Source of the DNA: Pegoplata infirma
Taxonomy: Eukaryota > Arthropoda > Insecta > Diptera > Anthomyiidae
Direction of reading: 5' to 3'
Length of the DNA stretch: 64,000 nucleotides
NCBI GenBank assembly: GCA_963921195.1
Contig: OY992537.1
Coordinates: forward strand, 148,545,841 to 148,609,840
Shown: one piece after another, positions 51,801 through 62,600 of the stretch
How the letters are laid out: every line of letters begins with the position of its first letter
Position numbering within the stretch: position 1 is the stretch's first letter
The notes under the pieces: generated by a model
Databases searched by the model: none
What the model was told of the DNA's origin: nothing
Seen by the model: only the letters and a program-made list of their open reading frames with translations
Program-made: the position numbers and the translations under genes

Positions 51801-54800
51801 AAATAAATTTTTTTAAAAATTTAAAATCGAGCAATCTCTTTTATTCTAATTAAACTTTATTGAAAAAGATTTAAATTCGTGCAAAGGCATTTGAAATTGA
51901 TATAATGGTAACCTTGATATAGCCATTTCAAGTTATTACAAGTAACCCGAAAATATTTTTGATATGAATGCATAAATATCTGTTAATACTAGTCCGATAG
52001 TCTTAATTTTTTTCTGTCATGATAAAGCTAATATACTTATGCATTCTAGTTTTTATAGAGTCAAAATCGGATCATTATTTACCGAGTTATAGCAATTTAA
52101 AAATGAGGGTCTCCAAGAAACCTTAAATAATGGGTTTCTCATAAAAATGAAAAAAAACTTTGAATAAATGCATATATCTCTGTAAGTACCAGCCCGATTG
52201 TCTCACATTTGGTTCCAGAGGAAAGATAAAGTCTCAATATTTTATTTTTTTGTTATTTTGACAAAATCGGAGCAATAGTTGCAGAGATACAGCCGTTGAA
52301 AGTAAAAGGTCTCCAGACTACGAAAAATTACAAGTTTATCATTTTTGAAAAAAAATTTTTTTTTAAAAATTTAAAATCGAGCAATCTCTTTTATTCTATT
52401 TAAACTTTATTGAAAAAGATTTAAATTCGTGCAAAGGCATTAGAAAACGATAGAATGGTGACCTTGATATAGCCATTTCAAGTTATTACAAGTAACCCGA
52501 AAATATTTTTGATATGAATGCATAAATATCTGTTAATACTAGTCTGATAGTCTTAAATTTTTTCTGTCATGATAAAGCTAATATACTTATGCATTCTAGT
52601 TTTTATAGAGTCAAAATCGCATCGTTATTTACCGAGTTATAGCAATTTAAAAATGAGGGTCTCCAAAAAACCTTAAATAATGGGTTTCTCATAAAAATGA
52701 AAAAAAAACTTTGCATAAATGCATATATCTCTGTAAGTACCAGCCCGATTGTCTCACATTTGGTTCCAGAGGAAAGATAAAGTCTCAATCTTTTATTTTT
52801 TTGTTATTTTGACAAAATCGGAGCAATAGTTGCAGAGATACAGCCGTTGAAAGTAAAAGGTCTCCAGACTACGAAAAATTACAAGTTTATCATTTTTGAA
52901 AAAATAAATTTTTTTAAAAATTTAAAATCGAGCAATCTCTTTTATTCTAATTAAACTTTATTGAAAAAGATTTAAATTCGTGCAAAGGCATTTGAAATTG
53001 ATATAATGGTAACCTTGATATAGCCATTTCAAGTTATTACAAGTAACCCGAAAATATTTTTGATATGAATGCATAAATATCTGTTAATACTAGTCCGATA
53101 GTCTTAATTTTTTTCTGTCATGATAAAGCTAATATACTTATGCATTCTAGTTTTTATAGAGTCAAAATCGGATCATTATTTACCGAGTTATAGCAATTTA
53201 AAAATGAGGGTCTCCAAGAAACCTTAAATAATGGGTTTCTCAAAAAAATGAAAAAAAAACTTTGAATAAATGCATATATCTCTGTAAGTACCAGCCCGAT
53301 TGCCTCACATTTGGTTCCAGAGGAAAGATAAAGTCTCAATATTTTATTTTTTTGTTATTTTGACAAAATCGGAGCAATAGTAGCAGAGATACAGCCGTTG
53401 AAAGTAAAAGGTCTCCAGACTACGAAAAATTACAAGTTTATCATTTTTGAAAAAATAAATTTTTTTAAAAATTTAAAATCGAGCAATCTCTTTTATTCTA
53501 ATTAAACTTTATTGAAAAAGATTTAAATTCGTGCAAAGGCATTTGAAATCGATATAATGGTAACCTTGATATAGCCATTTCAAGTTATTACAAGTAACCC
53601 GAAAATATTTTTGATATGAATGCATAAATATCTGTTAATACTAGTCCGATAGTCTTAATTTTTTTCTGTCATGATAAAGCTAATATACTTATGCATTCTA
53701 GTTTTTATAGAGTCAAAATCGGATCATTATTTACCGAGTTATAGCAATTTAAAAATGAGGGTCTCCAAGAAACCTTAAATAATGGGTTTCTCATAAAAAT
53801 AAAAAAAAAACTTTGCATAAATGCATATATCTCTGTAAGTACCAGCCCGATTGCCTCACATTTGGTTCCAGAGGAAAGATAAAGTCTCAATCTTTTATTT
53901 TTTTGTTATTTTGACAAAATCGGAGCAATAGTTGCAGAGATACAGCCGTTGAAAGTAAAAGGTCTCCAGACTACGAAAAATTACAAGTTTATCATTTTTG
54001 AAAAAATAAATTTTTTTAAAAATTTAAAATCGAGCAATCTCTTTTATTCTAATTAAACTTTATTGAAAAAGATTTAAATTCGTGCAAAGGCATTTGAAAT
54101 TGATATAATGGTAACCTTGATATAGCCATTTCAAGTTATTACAAGTAACCCGAAAATATTTTTGATATGAATGCATAAATATCTGTTAATACTAGTCCGA
54201 TAGTCTTAATTTTTTTTCTGTCATGATAAAGCTAATATACTTATGCATTCTAGTTTTTATAGAGTCAAAATCGGATCATTATTTACCGAGTTATAGCAAT
54301 TTAAAAATGAGGGTCTCCAAGAAACCTTAAATAATGGGTTTCTCATAAAAATGAAAAAAAAACTTTGAATAAATGCATATATCTCTGTAAGTACCAGCCC
54401 GATTGTCTCACATTTGGTTCCAGAGGAAAGATAAAGTCTCAATATTTTATTTTTTTGTTATTTTGACAAAATCGGAGCAATAGTTGCAGAGATACAGCCG
54501 TTGAAAGTAAAAGGTCTCCAGACTACGAAAAATTACAAGTTTATCATTTTTGAAAAAAAAAAAATTTTTAAAAATTTAAAATCGAGCAATCTCTTTTATT
54601 CTATTTAAACTTTATTGAAAAAGATTTAAATTCGTGCAAAGGCATTAGAAAACGATAGAATGGTGACCTTGATATAGCCATTTCAAGTTATTACAAGTAA
54701 CCCGAAAATATTTTTGATATGAATGCATAAATATCTGTTAATACTAGTCTGATAGTCTTAAATTTTTTCTGTCATGATAAAGCTAATATACTTATGCATT

Positions 54801-55718
54801 CTAGTTTTTATAGAGTCAAAATCGCATCATTATTTACCGAGTTATAGCAATTTAAAAATGAGGGTCTCCAAAAAACCTTAAATAATGGGTTTCTCATAAA
54901 AATGAAAAAAAAACTTTGCATAAATGCATATATCTCTGTAAGTACCAGCCCGATTGTCTCACATTTGGTTCCAGAGGAAAGATAAAGTCTCAATCTTTTA
55001 TTTTTTTGTTATTTTGACAAAATCGGAGCAATAGTTGCAGAGATACAGCCGTTGAAAGTAAAAGGTCTCCAGACTACGAAAAATTACAAGTTTATCAGTT
55101 TTGAAAAAATAAATTTTTTTAAAAATTAAAAATCGAGCAATCTCTTTTATTCTAATTAAACTTTATTGAAAAAGATTTAAATTCGTGCAAAGGCATTTGA
55201 AATTGATATAATGGTAACCTTGATATAGCCATTTCAAGTTATTACAAGTAACCCGAAAATATTTTTGATATGAATGCATAAATATCTGTTAATACTAGTC
55301 CGATAGTCTTAATTTTTTTCTGTCATGATAAAGCTAATATACTTATGCATTCTAGTTTTTATAGAGTCAAAATCGGATCATTATTTACCGAGTTATAGCA
55401 ATTTAAAAATGAGGGTCTCCAAGAAACCTTAAATAATGGGTTTCTCATAAAAATGAAAAAAAAACTTTGAATAAATGCATATATCTCTGTAAGTACCAGC
55501 CCGATTGCCTCACATTTGGTTCCAGAGGAAAGATAAAGTCTCAATATTTTATTTTTTTGTTATTTTGACAAAATCGGAGCAATAGTAGCAGAGATACAGC
55601 CGTTGAAAGTAAAAGGTCTCCAGACTACGAAAAATTACAAGTTTATCATTTTTGAAAAAATAAATTTTTTTAAAAATTTAAAATCGAGCAATCTCTTTTA
55701 TTCTAATTAAACTTTATT
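48825..55718. repeat. Satellite segment 7
   Basis: About 12.5 monomers. It is collinear with 25.1-27.4 kb up to about 51.35 kb. A patch at 51.4-51.8 kb resembles the 41.5-kb monomer, and then a run of monomers resembles 27.7-30.3 kb. It ends at the retrotransposon's poly(A) end. Confidence 0.93.
51455..51505. repeat. Second acttatgcattctaat variant monomer at a recombination seam
   Basis: Same rare duplication as at 41555-41605. Upstream (near 51345) the monomer carries gcattagaaaacg, whereas the 41.5-kb copy has gcatttgaaagcg, so the switch between parental sequences lies between about 51350 and 51460. Confidence 0.8.
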
Positions 55719-55737
55719 TTTTTTTTTTTTTTTTTTT

Positions 55738-55867
55738 GTTAAATACTTTATTATCTGGATTATTGAATCTGCCTATTCTTGGCCTAACAATAAGTGTATA
55801 AATCTTACAAAACTAACTTAAATACTAGTTACTCCCTAGGAGCCATTTTGAAGAACGGGCCTCTAAA
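55738..55867 (-). other. 3' UTR of the LINE
   Basis: About 130 bases between the ORF2 stop codon and the poly(A) tract. It contains AATAAA near its end. No stable structure or short tandem repeat at the tail is evident; the tail is a pure A run. Confidence 0.7.
55747..55752 (-). terminator. Polyadenylation signal AATAAA of the LINE
   Basis: tttatt on the plus strand reads AATAAA on the LINE strand. It lies about 10 bases before the poly(A) tract and within the 3' UTR of about 130 bases (55738-55867). Confidence 0.6.
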
Positions 55868-58537
55868 TTAAATGGGCGGTAAGTCAGCACGTTGCAGTCT
55901 GGTGTGCGTTTGGGTTCGAGTAAGGGCTCTCGCCAATGTATTTGGGTGGTTCCTGAGCTTTTCAACGTATTTCGTTCTGATGTCCACAAACTCTTCTCTT
56001 ACAAACGGAATATTTAAGTCCTGGTGAATGTTGATATTTCTGACGTACCAGGGAGCTCCCGTAATGATCCTCAGAATTTTGGATTGTGCCCTCTGTATAA
56101 GCTCAATATTAGACATACTGGCTGTACCCCACAGTTGGATACCATAAGTCCATATTGGTTTTATAATACAATTATACAGGATGACTTTAGAGTCAAGGCT
56201 TAGCTTTGATTGCTTATTAATTAGCCAATGTAGTTGGCAGGCTTTTAGCTTCATATGAAGCCTCTTGGCTTCTAAGTGTTTTCGCCATGTAAGACGTCTG
56301 TCCAAGTGAATACCAAGGTATGTAACACTCTCAGACTGTGGGATAATTACACCATTTAATGAGACAGGGGAACAAGACCCCATTCTAAGTGTAAACGTAA
56401 CGTGCTTGCTCTTAAGTTCATTTACTTTAATCCGCCAGTTCTTGAACCACGTCTCCACAGCTGTAAGATGGTTGTTAAGTCTCAAGGAGGCAACATATGG
56501 GTCTGAGTGAGTGCTTATTAAAGCAGTGTCATCCGCAAATGTTGATGTTGTAATATGTTCAGATATCGGCAAGTCTGACGTAAATATGAGATAAAGAACA
56601 GGGCCGAGAACACTTCCTTGAGGAACACCTGCATTCATTTTATAATCAGAAGTTGTAGTTTCTTGATATTTCACCCTGAAGTAGCGATTAAGAAGGTAAG
56701 ACTCTAAAAGTTTGTGTGTAATAGTTGGTAGGTGATATTTTATTTTATATAAAAGACCCTCGTGCCATACTTTATCGAAAGCCTGAGCGACATCCAGAAA
56801 AACGGCAGAACAATATTTTTTTTCTTCATAGGCTTTCCTAATCTCGCAAGTTATGCGGTTCACTTGCTCTATGGTTCCATGCTTTTCACGAAAGCCGAAC
56901 TGATGAGCTGGAATACTGTTTGAACTTTCGATAATTGGAAGAATCTTTTGAAGAAAAACCTTCTCAAACAGCTTTGATAGGCACGGAAGTAAACTTATAG
57001 GTCTGTATGACGAAGTTAAAGTTAAATCTTTTCCAGGCTTGGGAATCATTTTGATTTGAGAAATTTTCCATATGTCCGGAAAGTAACCTATTTGCAAGAT
57101 CGCATTAAATATTTTCGTTAGAACTTCAACCGCTATAAATGGTAGGTTTTTTATCATGTTTGGTGTGACTAAGTCATACCCAGGCGCTTTCTTTGGGCTG
57201 AGCTGCGTACGTATAATTGTCTCAACATCTTGGGCGTAAAACCATGTATTACCTAAGTTGTGATCCAAATGCAGAGGCGGATCTGGGAGTGTAAAATCAT
57301 TTTCTGCCAAGTTTGGCTCAAATACAGTTCTTAAATGTTCAGCAAATGCGTATGCTTTCTCCTCTTCACTGCGTGCCCAATTGCCACATTGCTTTCTTAG
57401 CGGTGGTTCGCCCTCTACCGGTGCTTTAATTTTAGTAGCTTTCCAAAGTGAATAGTTCCCTGAACTTTTATGCGATAAACTTTCTACATATACGCTATTT
57501 ATGCGATCCTCTTCCAAATGAAGGGCTTTTCTAAGGTTTCTAGTAGCTTCAGACAGCCTCTGCTTTGCAGCAGGGGATCTACTGTTTTGCCATTCTCTTC
57601 TTAGCCTTCTTTTGATGGCCAGTAGTTGCTCGATTTCAGAGTTAGAAACATAAAAATTGCGATTAGAGGAAGCAACATTAACGGAAGACGAAGAGTGCTC
57701 TGCTGCTGATCTCAGAATGGACGTAAAGTCCTGGACACATTCACCTATATCCCCCTCACATTCCAAAGATGGATTAATGTGGATGTGGCTACTAATGTAC
57801 TTTTTATATTTTAACCAATTCGTCTTTGACGAAGTGAGTCCACAGGGTGTCTTAACCGAGATTGGTTCATCGTAATACGTTAATATTACTGGAGAATGGT
57901 CTGAATTGAGATCAAATGATGTTTCAGCAGATAACTTACTTCTCTCGATATGTTTCATTATCCCAAAATCGATAAGATCGGGAATTTTTCCTGGATCTGA
58001 AGGCCAATAGGTCGGCTTGCCAGGCGATATAACGTCCAGGCTATTTCTCCGATCAATAAGAGCACAGTAAATCTGTCTTCCCCTAGGGTTTATTAGACGT
58101 GAACCCCAATAGGTGTGTTTCGCATTGTAGTCTCCACAAGCTAGGAAGCGATTACCAAGAGTCTTGAAAAAATTTTCAAATTGTATCTTAGATACTGAAA
58201 ATCGCGGAGGACAGTAAACTGATGTTAGAGTTAGTCCTCCTCCTACACAATCAAGATGTATTGAGGTGGCTTGAAGGTAGATTGTAGAATAAGTTTCCAT
58301 AGCATGGTGCTTAATTCTACTTTTCACCAAAATACCTGTACCACCGTGAGCCTTACCGTCAGGGTGATTTGTTTTGTGGAATGTATAACCTGGGATTTGA
58401 AAATTATATCTATTTGTGAGGTGGGTTTCTGATAACAATAACACATCGATGTTATTGTCGTGCAAAAAATTAGATATCTCAGCCTTGTGCTGGTTTACAC
58501 CGTTTGCATTCCAAAAACATATTTTAAACAAACGCAT
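55868..58537 (-). CDS. LINE ORF2: AP-like endonuclease and reverse transcriptase (Jockey type)
   Basis: An 889-residue ORF2 that nicks target DNA and copies the element's RNA into the nick (target-primed reverse transcription). Residues 1-220 are an exonuclease/endonuclease/phosphatase-fold endonuclease: N10 in FWNANG, E37 in SETH, D136 and N138 in GDYN, and D213-H214 in NSDHSP are the expected catalytic residues. A linker of about 220 residues follows. The reverse transcriptase spans about 490-760: PKPGKD at 500-504, YRPISLLP at 511-518, QFGFR at 546-550, the catalytic aspartate D582 in FLDVAQAFD, GVPQGSVLGP at 637-646, FADD at 667-670, and YLGIHLD at 740-746. The C-terminal 130 residues show no RNase H motif. 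The frame has no stop or frameshift and all catalytic residues are present. Its ATG shares one base with the ORF1 stop (TAATG). Confidence 0.96.
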   Translation of the reverse strand: MRLFKICFWNANGVNQHKAEISNFLHDNNIDVLLLSETHLTNRYNFQIPGYTFHKTNHPDGKAHGGTGILVKSRIKHHAMETYSTIYLQATSIHLDCVGGGLTLTSVYCPPRFSVSKIQFENFFKTLGNRFLACGDYNAKHTYWGSRLINPRGRQIYCALIDRRNSLDVISPGKPTYWPSDPGKIPDLIDFGIMKHIERSKLSAETSFDLNSDHSPVILTYYDEPISVKTPCGLTSSKTNWLKYKKYISSHIHINPSLECEGDIGECVQDFTSILRSAAEHSSSSVNVASSNRNFYVSNSEIEQLLAIKRRLRREWQNSRSPAAKQRLSEATRNLRKALHLEEDRINSVYVESLSHKSSGNYSLWKATKIKAPVEGEPPLRKQCGNWARSEEEKAYAFAEHLRTVFEPNLAENDFTLPDPPLHLDHNLGNTWFYAQDVETIIRTQLSPKKAPGYDLVTPNMIKNLPFIAVEVLTKIFNAILQIGYFPDIWKISQIKMIPKPGKDLTLTSSYRPISLLPCLSKLFEKVFLQKILPIIESSNSIPAHQFGFREKHGTIEQVNRITCEIRKAYEEKKYCSAVFLDVAQAFDKVWHEGLLYKIKYHLPTITHKLLESYLLNRYFRVKYQETTTSDYKMNAGVPQGSVLGPVLYLIFTSDLPISEHITTSTFADDTALISTHSDPYVASLRLNNHLTAVETWFKNWRIKVNELKSKHVTFTLRMGSCSPVSLNGVIIPQSESVTYLGIHLDRRLTWRKHLEAKRLHMKLKACQLHWLINKQSKLSLDSKVILYNCIIKPIWTYGIQLWGTASMSNIELIQRAQSKILRIITGAPWYVRNINIHQDLNIPFVREEFVDIRTKYVEKLRNHPNTLARALTRTQTHTRLQRADLPPI

Positions 58538-58539
58538 TA
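58535..58539 (-). promoter_or_regulatory. TAATG stop/start overlap between LINE ORF1 and ORF2
   Basis: On the minus strand the ORF1 stop TAA (58539-58537) and the ORF2 ATG (58537-58535) share one base. Such UAAUG junctions support ORF2 translation by termination-reinitiation in the insect LINE SART1. The same mechanism is likely here but is not shown by the sequence. Confidence 0.75.
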
Positions 58540-59604
58540 TTTTTTTGATAGGAGAGCCTGCAAAGTGTTATTTTGCGCTTTTAGCTCCTCTATTGTACCT
58601 TGCACGGATGTCATAAAAGCATTCATTGTGCTTTGCATTGTAGACATGAAATTAGTCATTGACTGCATAAGGGTGAAAAACATTGATTCCACCCCTCCCG
58701 TATTAGGGGGATTGCAGGGTTGTTGAGAGCCCGTTATTAACGCATTAGCGTATGTGTTACTAGCACTACCTATAGAAGCATGTGCCTCAGATGAAACTGG
58801 AGTATGAGTCACGATTGGTACTGAGCTCTGATTCATTGCAGTTAAAGGCGGCGCACTAGGTACGGCCTGTGGGTTTACAGCATTTTGCGATGGACGCGTT
58901 GGTTGAAATGATAATAGTTGGCCTCTTGACTGATTTTGCCTTTGTCTAAGTTTTACTTTAAGTTCCTTATAAATTGGACATCCCCGATATTTCGAAGAGT
59001 GATTATTTCCGCAATTACTACATTTTTTTTCACCTCCGCCATTTTTAATCACGGTACACTCTGATGAAGAGTGTAAATCGCCACATACAGGACAAACTGT
59101 GCTTAAGGTACAATAGGTTCTTGTGTGTCCATACTCTTGACAGTTTGAGCATTGAACTGGACCACTTCGTTTAAGCGGTTCTTCTACTGAAACTCTACGA
59201 TGCAAAAGGTATCGTTCTGAGTAGATGGGATGAATTTCATTCTTTTTTAGCTTTTTGGATTCAGGCTCCAGCTCAACTCGAAACATTGGTTGAGGAACTT
59301 TTGCTCTGTTAAAAATGTTTACTACAACTTTCACTTTATAGCCCTTTTCTTCAAGAGCCTCCTTAATTTCATTAGGTTCTACACTGGATTCTATACCCTT
59401 AAATACCACAATTAACCCTTTGCTACTTTTCAACTGGTATGTATAATAGCTTCTATTATTTTCGTGCAAGAACTTGGTTATTTCCCTATATTGAAAAAGA
59501 TTTAAATTCGTGCAAAGGCATTTGAAATCGATATAATGGTAACCTTGATATAGCCATTTCAAGTTATTACAAGTAACCCGAAAATATTTTTGATATGAAT
59601 GCAT
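58537..59604 (-). CDS. LINE ORF1: Gag-like nucleic-acid-binding protein, 5'-truncated and fused to satellite sequence
   Basis: A 355-codon open frame. Residues 1-38 are encoded by satellite DNA; LINE sequence begins at about residue 39 (near 59490), so the true N-terminus is lost and the satellite ATG is fortuitous. Residues about 70-140 resemble the region that precedes the knuckles in Jockey-family ORF1 proteins (PRE_C2HC type). Three zinc knuckles follow: C152-C155-H160-C165 (CX2CX4HX4C), C171-C174-H178-C183 (CX2CX3HX4C) and C195-C198-H202-C209 (CX2CX3HX6C). A basic stretch (KVKLRQRQNQ) and a proline/serine-rich linker come next. The C-terminus, from about 305, is methionine-rich and heptad-like and may form a coiled coil. 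The family role is RNP formation with the element RNA. Whether the fused protein is made is unknown. Confidence 0.9.
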   Translation of the reverse strand: MHSYQKYFRVTCNNLKWLYQGYHYIDFKCLCTNLNLFQYREITKFLHENNRSYYTYQLKSSKGLIVVFKGIESSVEPNEIKEALEEKGYKVKVVVNIFNRAKVPQPMFRVELEPESKKLKKNEIHPIYSERYLLHRRVSVEEPLKRSGPVQCSNCQEYGHTRTYCTLSTVCPVCGDLHSSSECTVIKNGGGEKKCSNCGNNHSSKYRGCPIYKELKVKLRQRQNQSRGQLLSFQPTRPSQNAVNPQAVPSAPPLTAMNQSSVPIVTHTPVSSEAHASIGSASNTYANALITGSQQPCNPPNTGGVESMFFTLMQSMTNFMSTMQSTMNAFMTSVQGTIEELKAQNNTLQALLSKK

Positions 59605-62600
59605 AAATATCTGTTAATACTAGTCCGATAGTCTTAATTTTTTTCTGTCATGATAAAGCTAATATACTTATGCATTCTAGTTTTTATAGAGTCAAAATCG
59701 GATCATTATTTACCGAGTTATAGCAATTTAAAAATGAGGGTCTCCAAGAAACCTTAAATAATGGGTTTCTCATAAAAATAAAAAAAAAACTTTGCATAAA
59801 TGCATATATCTCTGTAAGTACCAGCCCGATTGCCTCACATTTGGTTCCATAGGAAAGATAAAGTCTCAATCTTTTATTTTTTTGTTATTTTGACAAAATC
59901 GGAGCAATAGTTGCAGAGATACAGCCGTTGAAAGTAAAAGGTCTCCAGACTACGAAAAATTACAAGTTTATCATTTTTGAAAAAAAATTTTTTTTTTAAA
60001 ATTTAAAATCGAGCAATCTCTTTTATTCTATTTAAACTTTATTGAAAAAGATTTAAATTCGTGCAAAGGCATTAGAAAACGATAGAATGGTAACCTTGAT
60101 ATAGCCATTTCAAGTTATTACAAGTAACCCGAAAATATTTTTGATATGAATGCATAAATATCTGTTAATACTAGTCTGATAGTCTTAAATTTTTTCTGTC
60201 ATGATAAAGCTAATATACTTATGCATTCTAGTTTTTATAGAGTCAAAATCGCATTATTATTTACCGAGTTATAGCAATTTAAAAATGAGGGTCTCCAAAA
60301 AACCTTAAATAATGGGTTTCTCATAAAAATGAAAAAAAAACTTTGCATAAATGCATATATCTCTGTAAGTACCAGCCCGATTGTCTCACATTTGCTTCCA
60401 GAGGAAAGATAAAGTCTCAATCTTTTATTTTTTTGTTATTTTGACAAAATCGGAGCAATAGTTGCAGAGATACAGCCGTTGAAAGTAAAAGGTCTCCAGA
60501 CTACGAAAAATTACAAGTTTATCATTTTTGAAAAAATGAATTTTTTTAAAAATTTAAAATCGAGCAATCTCTTTTATTCTAATTAAACTTTATTGAAAAA
60601 GATTTAAATTCGTGCAAAGGCATTTGAAATTGATATAATGGTAACCTTGATATAGCCATTTCAAGTTATTACAAGTAACCCGAAAATATTTTTGATATGA
60701 ATGCATAAATATCTGTTAATACTAGTCCGATAGTCTTAATTTTTTTCTGTCATGATAAAGCTAATATACTTATGCATTCTAGTTTTTATAGAGTCAAAAT
60801 CGGATCATTATTTACCGAGTTATAGCAATTTAAAAATGAGGGTCTCCAAGAAACCTTAAATAATGGGTTTCTCATAAAAATAAAAAAAAACTTTGCATAA
60901 ATGCATATATCTCTGTAAGTACCAGCCCGATTGCCTCACATTTGGTTCCAGAGGAAAGATAAAGTCTCAATCTTTTATTTTTTTGTTATTTTGACAAAAT
61001 CGGAGCAATAGTTGCAGAGATACAGCCGTTGAAAGTAAAAGGTCTCCAGACTACGAAAAATTACAACTTTATCATTTTTGAAAAAATAAATTTTTTTAAA
61101 AATTTAAAATCGAGCAATCTCTTTTATTCTATTTAAACTTTATTGAAAAAGATTTAAATTCGTGCAAAGGCATTTAAAATCGAAATAATGGTAACCTTGA
61201 TATAGCCATTTCAAGTTATTACAAGTAACCCGAAAATATTTTTGATATGAATGCATAAATATCTGTTAATACTAGTCCGATAGTCTTAATTTTTTGCTGT
61301 CATGATAAAGCTAATATACTTATGCATTCTAGTTTTTATAGAGTCAAAATCGGATCATTATTTACCGAGTTATAGCAATTTAAAAATGAGGGTCTCCAAA
61401 AAACCTTAAATAATGGGTTTCTCATAAAAATGAAAAAAAAACTTTGCATAAATGCATATATCTCTGTAAGTACCAGCCCGATTGTCTCACATTTGCTTCC
61501 AGAGGAAAGATAAAGTCTCAATCTTTTATTTTTTTGTTATTTTGACAAAATCGGAGCAATAGTTGCAGAGATACAGCCGTTGAAAGTAAAAGGTCTCCAG
61601 ACTACGAAAAATTACAAGTTTATCATTTTTGAAAAATGAATTTTTTTAAAAATTTAAAATCGAGCAATCTCTTTTATTCTAATTAAACTTTATTGAAAAA
61701 GATTTAAATTCGTGCAAAGGCATTTGAAATTGATATAATGGTAACCTTGATATAGCCATTTCAAGTTATTACAAGTAACCCGAAAATATTTTTGATATGA
61801 ATGCATAAATATCTGTTAATACTAGTCCGATAGTCTTAATTTTTTTCTGTCATGATAAAGCTAATATACTTATGCATTCTAGTTTTTATAGAGTCAAAAT
61901 CGGATCATTATTTACCGAGTTATAGCAATTTAAAAATGAGGGTCTCCAAGAAACCTTAAATAATGGGTTTCTCATAAAAATGAAAAAAAAATTTTGAATA
62001 AATGCATATATCTCTGTAAGTACCAGCCCGATTGCCTCACATTTGGTTCCAGAGGAAAGATAAAGTCTCAGTCTTTTATTTTTTTTGTTATTTTGACAAA
62101 ATCGGAGCAATAGTTGCAGAGATACAGCCGTTGAAAGTAAAAGGTCTCCAGACTACGAAAAATTACAACTTTATCATTTTGAAAAAATAAATTTTTTTAA
62201 AAATTTAAAATCGAGCAATCTCTTTTATTCTATTTAAACTTTATTGAAGAAAATTTAAATTCGTGCAAAGGCATTTGAAATCGAAATAATGGTAACCTTG
62301 CTATAGCCATTTCAAGTTATTACAAGTAACCCTAAAATATTTTTGATATGAATGCATAAATATCTGTTAATACTAGTCCGATAGTCTTAATTTTTTTCTG
62401 TCATGATAAAGCTAATATTCTTATGCCTTCTAGTTTTTATAGAGTCAAAATCGGATCATTATTTACCGAGTTATAGCAATTTAAAAATGAGGGTCTCCAA
62501 AAAACCTTAAATAATGGGTTTCTCATAAAAATGAAAAATAAACTTTGCATAAATGCATATATCTCTGTAAGTACCAGCCCGATTGTCTCACATTTGGTTC

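Larger units (their letters stand above)
55719..59488 (-). mobile_element. Jockey-like non-LTR retrotransposon (LINE), 5'-truncated
   Basis: About 3.77 kb inserted in minus orientation. A T run at 55717-55737 is the poly(A) tail. ORF2 (55868-58537) and a partial ORF1 (up to about 59490) follow in LINE order. The flanking satellite resumes at tattgaaaaag; the short repeat TATT (55715-55718 and 59489-59492) is the only possible target duplication. The 5' UTR and the start of ORF1 are missing, the usual result of incomplete reverse transcription. The Jockey-type assignment rests on the AP-like endonuclease, the RT, the three ORF1 zinc knuckles and the absence of an RNase H region. Confidence 0.95.

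Noticed and set aside
57657..57875. Plus-strand ORFs within the LINE (57657-57875, 58416-58616, 58460-58726).
   Set aside because: They are antisense shadows of ORF1 and ORF2, with no independent support.
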